In this document: piece after piece, positions 58,121-64,000 of the stretch
How positions within the stretch are numbered: the stretch's first letter is position 1
Layout: every line of letters begins with the position of its first letter
DNA from: DATMQA01 sp035566895
GTDB lineage: Bacteria; Verrucomicrobiota; Verrucomicrobiia; Limisphaerales; UBA8199
Direction of reading: 5' to 3'
Assembly: GCA_035566895.1 (NCBI GenBank)
Contig: DATMQA010000029.1
Location: 6,135-70,134 of the forward strand
DNA length: 64,000 nt
The notes under the pieces: generated by a model
The model's database searches: none
Seen by the model: only the letters and a program-made list of their open reading frames with translations
Told to the model about the DNA's origin: nothing
Program-made: the position numbers and the translations under genes

Positions 58121-59311
58121 ATGAGTTCTACCGGCATTTTTTCAGCCTTTTCCGCGCGTTTCCGCGCGTTCATGCGTTGCCCTGGTGACGAACCGGAGTT
58201 TGCTCGGCTGGCGCTGGATTTATTCGCCCTGCAGTTCCAGCATAATGCGGCCTACCGGGCATTCTGCCAGACCCGGCAAGTGTCGCCTGGAACAATCGAG
58301 CATTGGAGCGAAATCCCTGCTCTGCCGGCTTCGGCCTTCAAAGAACTGGAGCTTTCCTGTCTGCCGCCGGCTGAGCGGACAGTTGTTTTCCATTCGAGCG
58401 GCACCACCGGGCAGAGGCCGAGCCGGCACTTTCATCATGGCCCATCCCTGGCCATTTATGAATGTTCGCTGCTGCCCTGGTTTTGGCGGCACCTGCTGCC
58501 TGATTGCCACTTATCTGCCGCCCATGCCCAGGGGATCCACTCTCGGAAAATTGCAGACCATTCGGCCATTGATAATTGGCAACTGGCAATCCTGACGCCG
58601 CCGCTCTCTCGAACGCCTCATTCCTCTCTAGTCTATATGTTCGAGACCATCCGCCGCGCTTCGCCGGCTAAAGAATCCGCTTTTCTTGGGAACGTGGCCG
58701 CTGATGGCAGTTGGACCTTGGATTTGGAAAAGACGAAGAAAACACTGCAACTCGCCGCCGGCCACAATCGACCGCTCGTGCTTCTAGGCACAGCGTTCGG
58801 ATTCGTGCATCTGCTGGAGCACTTGGCCGAGCAAGATTTGAGCGTTAAATTGCCATCCGGCTCCAGAGTGTTAGAGACGGGGGGATACAAGGGCCGCTCG
58901 CGAGTGCTGCCGAAATCAGAACTACACGCTCTCTTCACCTCGCGTCTGGGTGTTCCGGCCGGCTACATCATCTGCGAGTACGGTATGAGCGAGCTAAGTT
59001 CACAGGCTTACGACCACAGGGTGGGGGACCAGGAAGTGACCCGCGACGAGCCGGCACCTCGTCTCGCCTCCCGTGTCACCCGTCGCTTCCAGTTTCCCCC
59101 ATGGTGCCGCGTCCAAATTATCTCGCCCGAGACCGGCCGCGAAGTGGGAGAAGGCCAAACCGGTTTGATTCGGGTCCTTGATTTGGCCAATGTGTATTCG
59201 GTGATGGCGGTGCAAACGGAAGATTTGGGCGTCCGGCGAGGTCCCGGTTTCGAGTTGCTCGGGCGCAATGCCTTGGCCGAACCGCGCGGCTGCTCCCTGA
59301 TGGCCGTTTGA
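58121..59311 (+). CDS. Acyl-protein synthetase, LuxE family
   Basis: 396 residues from ATG 58121 (MSSTGIFSAFSARF). LuxE activates a fatty acid with ATP and holds it as thioester for LuxC to reduce. Seen: WSEIPALPASAFKE, the family motif VFHSSGTTGQRPSRHF (a P-loop variant of ANL enzymes), ETGGYKGRSRVLPKSEL, EYGMSELSSQAYDH and GLIRVLDLANVYSV. The LuxE active-site Cys is not obvious near the expected C-terminal end, so acyl transfer may be direct. Around 59032-59090 a palindromic sequence is read in frame (EVTRDEPAPRLASRVTRRFQ). luxC begins 2 bases after the stop. Confidence 0.87.
   Translation: MSSTGIFSAFSARFRAFMRCPGDEPEFARLALDLFALQFQHNAAYRAFCQTRQVSPGTIEHWSEIPALPASAFKELELSCLPPAERTVVFHSSGTTGQRPSRHFHHGPSLAIYECSLLPWFWRHLLPDCHLSAAHAQGIHSRKIADHSAIDNWQLAILTPPLSRTPHSSLVYMFETIRRASPAKESAFLGNVAADGSWTLDLEKTKKTLQLAAGHNRPLVLLGTAFGFVHLLEHLAEQDLSVKLPSGSRVLETGGYKGRSRVLPKSELHALFTSRLGVPAGYIICEYGMSELSSQAYDHRVGDQEVTRDEPAPRLASRVTRRFQFPPWCRVQIISPETGREVGEGQTGLIRVLDLANVYSVMAVQTEDLGVRRGPGFELLGRNALAEPRGCSLMAV
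59032..59090. repeat. Degenerate family D inverted repeat inside luxE
   Basis: GGAAGTGACCCGCGACGAG and CGTGTCACCCGTCGCTTCC are imperfect reverse complements and resemble the TGACGGGTGACGAG word. The insertion stays in frame with luxE. Confidence 0.55.
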
Positions 59312-59313
59312 GC

Positions 59314-60675
59314 ATGAACCTGCCCAACTATTTTCTGGCCGACCTGGCACCTGACGCCACGCCCAGTGCGGAAATGCTCGCCGAGGCCTGCCGCACGCTC
59401 CGGCGGAACCGCGAGCGTTATCTGGCCCACCACTCGACCCAGAAGATGGTCAACTTGTTGAGCAGCGTCGGCAAGAGCTGGCTCGAACCGGACAATCGGT
59501 TTCGCAAGTTGGCGCTCGAACAGGGCCCGGGCGCCACCGGCTTCTCCTCGGTCACCCTCGCCACCGGCCTGGACGCCTTTTTCAAGCAACTCAATCCGGA
59601 AGGTTTCCAGGCGTTACTCGAGCAAGACCTGGGGCATCCGGAGCGGCTGGACCGCCTGAGCGCCACAGCCCCCGAACGGGAATTCCATCGGGCCGGCCTG
59701 GCGACTGCGCCGGAACTGCTGGTGCACATCGCCGCGGGCAACTTGCCCAATCCTGCTCTCTCGAGCATCCTGTTAGGAGTGTTGGTCCGCTCGGCCCAGT
59801 TTGTGAAGTGCGCCAGCGGCACCTCGTTGCTGCCGCGGCTTTTTGCTCATTCGCTGTATGAAGCGGAACCCAAACTGGGCGCCTGCCTGGAGATTGCTGA
59901 ATGGCCGCGCGGACAGGTTGAACTGGAAAAGGCGCTGTTCCAAGAAGCCGACTGCCTGACCGCCACCGGCAGCGACGAGACCCTGGCGGACATCCATCAA
60001 CGGCTGCCAGACAAAACCCGGTTTTTGGGTTATGGCCACCGGGTCAGCTTTGCCTATGTGGCGAACGAGGCGCTGACGGTTTCAAGCGAACGCCACGTGG
60101 TCGCCCAGGCGGCTGCCGACGTTGTCGCGTGGAACCAACTCGGCTGCCTTTCGCCGCATGTCATCTACATTCAGCAGGGCGGCTCGTTCGGGCCGGAACA
60201 GTTTGCGGAAGTCCTGGCGCGCGAACTGGAGCGCCGCGAGGAACTGGAGCCGCGCGGGGAATTGCCCGCGGAAGCGGCGGCTGTCATCGCCTCACGCCGC
60301 GCACTTTACGAGGTGCGCGCAGCCCATTCGCCGGATACCCGCCACTGGGGCAGCAAGGGTTCGACCGCTTGGACGGTGGTTTACGAGGCCGACGCGCGCT
60401 TCCAAGTCTCGTGCCTGCATCGGTTCATTTACGTCAAGGGTGTGAAGGACTTAACCGAGGCCTTGCAAGGCGCCGACAATATTCGAGGCAAAGTATCGAC
60501 CGTCGGGTTGGCTGCGCCGGCGCACCAGGCACCCGAGTTGGCGCTGGCGCTGGCGCGCTGGGGCGCCAGCCGCGTCTGTCCTTTGGGTCAAATGCAGCAG
60601 CCGCCCTTGACCTGGCGGCATGATGGCCGCCCTGCCCTGCGCGACCTGGTGTCGTGGACCGACTGGGAGCAATGA
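59314..60675 (+). CDS. Acyl-CoA/acyl-protein reductase, LuxC family
   Basis: 453 residues. Reduces an acyl thioester to the aldehyde with NADPH. Catalytic Cys278 lies in the LuxC signature WNQLGCLSPHVIYI. Other family segments: LVHIAAGNLPNPALSS, FVKCASGTSLLPRLFAHSL, TATGSDETLADI (NAD(P)-binding GSDETL pattern), and HRVSFAYV. Follows luxE by 2 bases; no luciferase (luxAB) or transferase (luxD) genes are near, so bioluminescence is very unlikely. The aldehyde may serve fatty alcohol, lipid or secondary-metabolite synthesis. queD starts in its last 4 bases. Confidence 0.92.
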   Translation: MNLPNYFLADLAPDATPSAEMLAEACRTLRRNRERYLAHHSTQKMVNLLSSVGKSWLEPDNRFRKLALEQGPGATGFSSVTLATGLDAFFKQLNPEGFQALLEQDLGHPERLDRLSATAPEREFHRAGLATAPELLVHIAAGNLPNPALSSILLGVLVRSAQFVKCASGTSLLPRLFAHSLYEAEPKLGACLEIAEWPRGQVELEKALFQEADCLTATGSDETLADIHQRLPDKTRFLGYGHRVSFAYVANEALTVSSERHVVAQAAADVVAWNQLGCLSPHVIYIQQGGSFGPEQFAEVLARELERREELEPRGELPAEAAAVIASRRALYEVRAAHSPDTRHWGSKGSTAWTVVYEADARFQVSCLHRFIYVKGVKDLTEALQGADNIRGKVSTVGLAAPAHQAPELALALARWGASRVCPLGQMQQPPLTWRHDGRPALRDLVSWTDWEQ

Positions 60676-61040
60676 TGATGCCCATGGAACTGCGAAAAGC
60701 TTTTCAATTCGAGGCCGCGCATATGCTGCCGCGGCTGCCCAGGAGCCACAAGTGCCGTCGGCTGCACGGACATAGTTTCCAAGTCGAAATCGTTGTGGCC
60801 GGCGAGTGCGACCCCAAACTCGGATGGCTCATTGATTACGGGGTCATCTCCCAAGCCTTCCAACCCCTTTGGGAAAAACTCGACCACTTTTACCTCAACA
60901 AAATCCCGGGCTTGGAGAATCCCACCAGCGAAAATATCGCCGTCTGGATTTGGAAGAAGCTCAAACCGCGCTTGCCGCTCTTGACGGAAGTCGCGGTCGC
61001 CGAGACCTGCACTGCCCGGTGCGTCTATCGCGGTGAGTGA
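60672..61040 (+). CDS. queD: 6-carboxytetrahydropterin synthase (QueD)
   Basis: 122 residues from ATG 60672, overlapping the luxC stop as ATGA. Zinc-binding and catalytic pattern: FQFEAAHMLP (His17), SHKCRRLHGHSF (catalytic Cys28, His32 and His34), and the end TEVAVAETCTARCVYRG, where Glu contacts the pterin. Makes carboxytetrahydropterin for 7-deazaguanine/queuosine. PTP-synthase relatives in eukaryotes lack this HxCxxxHGH spacing. Coupling to luxC is odd for a tRNA modification gene. Confidence 0.93.
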   Translation: MMMPMELRKAFQFEAAHMLPRLPRSHKCRRLHGHSFQVEIVVAGECDPKLGWLIDYGVISQAFQPLWEKLDHFYLNKIPGLENPTSENIAVWIWKKLKPRLPLLTEVAVAETCTARCVYRGE

Positions 61041-61049
61041 AGCGTGGGC

Positions 61050-61391
61050 TCAGCGGAGTTGCGCCACGGCCATCGCGCTGAGCCGGGCTTCGGCTTGCCG
61101 CGAAAGTCCCGTAAAAACCATCGAGACGTGATAACCGCTGTGCTTATTTCCGCTGCACGAAATGACCACTCCGTTGCAGTGGACCTTGCCGCCCTCCCGC
61201 GGAGATTGCAGCGTCAGCGTCATTTCCGCCCAGGGCGAAAAAGGCGTCGCGCTGCGAAATTCTATGCCGTTCTTATGGATAATTACGGAATCGGGGGAGA
61301 GTGACAAACGCGTCTGCCGCGCTTCGACTGTGACGTGATGGACATTGTTGACGTGGTGCAACGACCCAATTTCAGCTTTTCTCGCGCTCAT
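61050..61391 (-). CDS. PilZ domain protein
   Basis: 113 residues from ATG 61391 (MSARKAEIG); a longer upstream frame adds 18 residues. The C-terminal part looks like PilZ: SVIIHKNGIEFRSATPFSPWAEMTLTLQSP, CNGVVISCSGNKHSGYHVSMVFTGLSRQAEARL. The RxxxR and D/NxSxxG c-di-GMP motifs are not clear, so binding is uncertain. Convergent with queD, 9 bases apart; uppP is upstream on the same strand. Confidence 0.75.
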   Translation of the reverse strand: MSARKAEIGSLHHVNNVHHVTVEARQTRLSLSPDSVIIHKNGIEFRSATPFSPWAEMTLTLQSPREGGKVHCNGVVISCSGNKHSGYHVSMVFTGLSRQAEARLSAMAVAQLR

Positions 61392-61505
61392 ACAGCAGTT
61401 GTAGCCTATCACATCCCGCCCGGTCGTCAATCGGGATTGCGTCAATTCAGAGTCCGTAGTATTTCGGTAAATGTTGAGGAGCCGACGAGAACCAGACGGA
61501 GTCGT

Positions 61506-62351
61506 TCAGCCTGATTTTGAAAAACCCGTTTTCAGAGTCGGCTGCTTCGCTGCCCCGCTCTCTGTCCATAGCCAGAGGCCAATAAGAATCGCCAGCCCGA
61601 TGCGATACCAACCGAACACGATGAACGTATGGGTCTGGATATACCGCAGGAGCCACTTCACTGCGATGAAGGAGACGAGCGCAGAAATGACGAAACCCAA
61701 AAGCACCATGGCCCAGTCTTCGGGCACCGCCCCGGGTGGCGGGTGATGCAAGGCCTTGAATATTTTCCAGGCGCTGACTCCCAGCATCGTTGGAATGCCC
61801 ACCAGAAAAGTGAACTCCGTTGCCGCGACGCGGTTCAGTCCCAACACCAGCGCGATTAGAATTGTCGCGCCGGAACGCGACGTTCCAGGGAAAACCCCGG
61901 CCACCAATTGGGCAATCCCGACTGCGACCGCAATCGTCCACGTCACCCGGTCGCCTTGTTGCCGGCCGCGCAGCCAGCCCTCGATCATTACAAATAAAAC
62001 GCCGCCCACAAATAGGGCTATGGCAATTCGCGATAGCGTGTCGTCGAGCTTAAAGTCCTTCTTGTCCAACACGTACCCGACCGCGCCGGTGATCGCCACC
62101 GGGACCAGCAGCTTCAGCAGGTAATCGCGCGTCGCCGGTTCGCGCCAGTGGAAGAAAAACTGGCGCAGCCGGTCTGGAAACAGCGGGAGCACCGCCAGGA
62201 CGGCACCCGCCTGGATCACGATGTTGAAAAGATCGCTTTGGTGCGGCAACCAATGCTCGGCCAGCAGCAGATGGCCGGTGGAGGACACTGGCAGAAATTC
62301 TGTGATCCCCTCGATAATACCCAGCAGAACAATCGCAATCCAAAGCGGCAT
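61506..62351 (-). CDS. uppP: Undecaprenyl-diphosphatase (UppP/BacA)
   Basis: 281 residues with about eight helices. Recycles the lipid carrier of cell-wall synthesis. N-terminal IIEGITEFLPVSSTGHLLLA contains the conserved Glu and Ser-Ser-Thr-Gly-His; the second motif FPGTSRSGATILIALVLGLNR is complete. Length and topology are normal. Confers bacitracin tolerance in other species. Confidence 0.95.
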   Translation of the reverse strand: MPLWIAIVLLGIIEGITEFLPVSSTGHLLLAEHWLPHQSDLFNIVIQAGAVLAVLPLFPDRLRQFFFHWREPATRDYLLKLLVPVAITGAVGYVLDKKDFKLDDTLSRIAIALFVGGVLFVMIEGWLRGRQQGDRVTWTIAVAVGIAQLVAGVFPGTSRSGATILIALVLGLNRVAATEFTFLVGIPTMLGVSAWKIFKALHHPPPGAVPEDWAMVLLGFVISALVSFIAVKWLLRYIQTHTFIVFGWYRIGLAILIGLWLWTESGAAKQPTLKTGFSKSG

Positions 62352-62485
62352 CCGGCTAGAAACAAAAAACCCCGCCCCAAGGCAAGTCCGGAGTTAAGAG
62401 AAACAGAGTGAAAGAGTATCTGCCTCCGGAGTGCGCCCGTCCTCGGGCGCAGCCATTGCCGATCGCGCTGCCGGCCCCGCGACCG

Positions 62486-62893
62486 CTATCGTTCCTTCTT
62501 GGAAAACATGCCTGCCAAACCGGTCTTGGCTTCACCGGCGCGCTGGCGGACCTTTAGCTGGCCGAGGATGGCGTGCCAGCCGATGTAAATTTGGTGCCAT
62601 TGATTCTCAAGGTTGCGCAGCACACCCTCGTTCATCTCGCTGAGATAGCGCAGGGAAGGGGCATTCCCGACCAGGGAATGGACCTGCTCGCGATTGGGGG
62701 AGGAGACCTCCAGCGAGGCCAGGATCAGTTCCAGTTCCTGCACGAGAATGCTTTTGACCTCGAGGAACTGCGTATCATCTTCACCGGCGAATTTCTTGGC
62801 GCGGGCGAGGTTGACAAACTGGTTGAACTGCTTCCAGCATTCGAGGTAATTCTCGAGCTGGTGGACAAGTTGATCCAATTTTCGTGTGCTCAT
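62486..62893 (-). CDS. Small helical protein of unknown function
   Basis: 135 residues, mostly alpha-helical and charged: LDQLVHQLENYLECWKQFNQFVNLARAKKF at the N-terminus suggests a coiled coil; the C-terminus is basic (GMFSKKER). No family recognised. It follows a roadblock-like gene by 12 bases, so it belongs to the response regulator cluster. Could be a partner or dimerisation factor. Confidence 0.6.
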   Translation of the reverse strand: MSTRKLDQLVHQLENYLECWKQFNQFVNLARAKKFAGEDDTQFLEVKSILVQELELILASLEVSSPNREQVHSLVGNAPSLRYLSEMNEGVLRNLENQWHQIYIGWHAILGQLKVRQRAGEAKTGLAGMFSKKER

Positions 62894-62905
62894 AAACCGG
62901 CGGTT

Positions 62906-63214
62906 TTAACTGTGTTTAGTGCGTGCGGAAGAGGTTTTCGGCGAAAGGAACATAATCGCGCCGCCACGCAATTCGCGCGCGGTGATCTTTAAAGTGGGAT
63001 AGTTGATGGTCAGTTCGGCCAGAGGCAATTGCGCCTCGGCGGCGCTCTGGAACGCGCCCAGCACATGCCGGGTGATCACCCCCATCAGGTGGCTGGGAAA
63101 GCTCGAAGAGATCGTGCTGGCCAGCACCGACCCGGCCCGGTCCACCGTGAAACTCCCGGCCGGCAGGCGCACCAGCGTCGGTGCCGGTTTCTCTAGAAAG
63201 CTCAAGAGGCCCAT
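62906..63214 (-). CDS. Small roadblock-like or DUF protein in the response regulator cluster
   Basis: 102 residues from ATG 63214 (MGLLSFLEKPAPTL). Pattern of short strands and a helix (SFTVDRAGSVLASTISSSFPSHLMGVITRHVLGAFQSA, LPLAELTINYPTLKITARELRGGAIMFLSP) recalls roadblock/LC7 domains, which regulate small GTPases of the MglA kind. The start overlaps the upstream regulator gene by 13 bases. Assignment is tentative. Confidence 0.6.
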   Translation of the reverse strand: MGLLSFLEKPAPTLVRLPAGSFTVDRAGSVLASTISSSFPSHLMGVITRHVLGAFQSAAEAQLPLAELTINYPTLKITARELRGGAIMFLSPKTSSARTKHS

Positions 63215-64000
63215 AATTCCAACACCTTCCTCATTCGTTCTCGAATCTGGCCGGAGCTGACCGAAGGCACCCAGCCGACGCACACATCGGTTTCGCCCTG
63301 ACCGGCCAATGAGACGTTGCGTTGTGGCCCCAGCGCGTCGATCTGTTCAAGGGGGCCGGCTTGCAACTGCTCACCCAGGGTGCGGAATTGTTCAAGGTTA
63401 TATCGTGCCCAGGCCGCCATGCGCTCGGGATTCTCCAATCCCCGGGCCACCTGGTGGCCGCTCTCGCCGTTTTTTATTGCCAGCACGAACTCGATCCCCT
63501 CGATCGTCGAAAGCTGGGCCAGCGGCAAGCTCGAGCCCGCCACCGCCCCTTCAGTCGTCGCCTCGTTGCGCGCCTCATCCAGCACTTGGGCCGATTCCAA
63601 AAGCAGAGCGTTATAGGATTTGAAAACTGTCCGCGGCCGGGCCGGTTCCGCCGGCAGCGTCTCGAAGGTGCCCGTCCGCCATGAGAGGATTTTAGTAAAC
63701 GCCGGTTCACCCCGCAGGTCGCCGGCCTCCGCATCGATCACCTCGCCATCTTGAATCCAGATTTTGCCGCTCAGCGCCCCGTTGGCAATACGCAACACGG
63801 ACGAACTCTGCGAGAGGCACTCCAGTTGGACGATATCGACCAGGCTCTTGCTTTGCACCCCGCGAAAGCCGGAGTCGGTCTCCTGCCCCAGCAAGGATTC
63901 GAGGCACTCCAGGAACATCGCGGTCTCCTGTTCGCTGGTGGGTTTGTGCCAGAAGAGGTCCACCCCGAGAGCATAAACCCGCGAGCGGAACTGTTCGTCG
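63202..64000 (-). CDS. Response regulator with DUF4388 and roadblock-like C-terminal domain (N-terminus outside window)
   Basis: The frame is open to the window edge. Its first residues in view (SRVYALGVDLFWHKPTS) look like the end of a receiver domain with the conserved Lys-Pro (HKPTS); a GTG at 63963 is thus not the true start. Next, residues from SLVDIVQLECLSQSSSVLRIANG through GKIWIQDGEVIDAEAGDLRGEPAF and FETLPAEPARPRTVFKSYNALLLE are a DUF4388 (PATAN-like) domain. The C-terminal ~100 residues (STIEGIEFVLAIKNGESG, NVSLAGQGETDVCVGWV) resemble a roadblock/LC7 fold. Such regulators occur with MglA-type polarity systems; no GTPase gene is visible. Confidence 0.78.
   Translation of the reverse strand, partial: DEQFRSRVYALGVDLFWHKPTSEQETAMFLECLESLLGQETDSGFRGVQSKSLVDIVQLECLSQSSSVLRIANGALSGKIWIQDGEVIDAEAGDLRGEPAFTKILSWRTGTFETLPAEPARPRTVFKSYNALLLESAQVLDEARNEATTEGAVAGSSLPLAQLSTIEGIEFVLAIKNGESGHQVARGLENPERMAAWARYNLEQFRTLGEQLQAGPLEQIDALGPQRNVSLAGQGETDVCVGWVPSVSSGQIRERMRKVLELWAS

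Noticed and set aside
58121..60675. Bioluminescence operon
   Set aside because: No luxA, luxB or luxD genes; luxE and luxC alone do not make light.
62352..62485. Terminator or small RNA between uppP and the helical protein gene
   Set aside because: A-rich and C-rich tracts only; no convincing stem with a T-run.

Overview
The window is a GC-rich bacterial chromosome segment with about 55 protein genes, no tRNA or rRNA that I can see, and no transposase or phage genes. The gene families suggest a Gram-negative bacterium of the PVC group, most likely Verrucomicrobiota (Pedosphaera/Limisphaerales-like): TonB/ExbBD, a TolC family protein, a KDO-pathway isomerase, a secreted LamG/DUF2341 protein, an FHA-HEAT protein, LuxE/LuxC-type acyl reductase genes, and many short palindromic repeats that also sit inside genes. 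The taxonomic call is inference.

Layout. 1-6343 (minus): an ABC-2 type permease carrying an EF-hand loop, three consecutive SPFH/Band 7 proteins (HflK/HflC-like), then a His-rich metal P-type ATPase cut by the window edge. 6529-10080 (plus): oligopeptide-type ABC transporter oppABC without its ATPases. 9972-24600 (minus): a compact eleven-gene nitrate assimilation operon. It runs NasS-like sensor, NrtA, NrtB, two ATPases, an outer-membrane porin, a fused DmsB-DmsC iron-sulfur/membrane anchor, the catalytic nitrate reductase NasA, a diflavin reductase, siroheme nitrite reductase NirA and a MOSC protein. Most junctions overlap by 4 bases. A LysR regulator is divergent at 24716. 25646-28976 (minus): sugar-acid catabolism (MFS transporter, enolase-superfamily dehydratase, beta-hydroxyacid dehydrogenase). 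29589-34370 (plus): orphan NarL-type response regulator, a large secreted hydrolase-like protein, FHA-HEAT protein. 34374-41388: AMP-forming ligase, a Cys/His lipoprotein between two palindromic elements, TolC family protein, methylmalonate-semialdehyde dehydrogenase, D-2-hydroxyacid dehydrogenase. 41446-49575: housekeeping genes (metF, scpA, scpB, pheA, kdsD, an esterase, trpS, recF). 49837-54139: GYF membrane protein and partner, a three-repeat secreted protein, lepB, asd. 54234-56305 (minus): TonB-ExbB-ExbD. 56426-57918 (minus): aquaporin and an alpha/beta hydrolase whose reading frame begins at an ATA codon. 58121-61040 (plus): luxE-luxC-queD. 61050-64000 (minus): PilZ protein, UppP, and a response regulator/DUF4388/roadblock-like cluster.

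The most interesting unit is the nitrate operon. Nitrate would enter by the porin and NrtABCD. It would be reduced in the cytoplasm by NasA, which looks wired to the membrane quinone pool through the DmsBC fusion. Nitrite would be reduced by NirA using electrons from the adjacent NADPH diflavin reductase. These two proteins share an N-terminal motif that could be a docking element. A NasS-like nitrate sensor opens the operon, but no NasT antiterminator is present; a LysR gene sits there instead.

The second theme is repeats. At least four families of short inverted repeats lie between genes and also inside reading frames (nasA, luxE, the end of a dehydrogenase, the start of a lipoprotein), apparently without breaking them.
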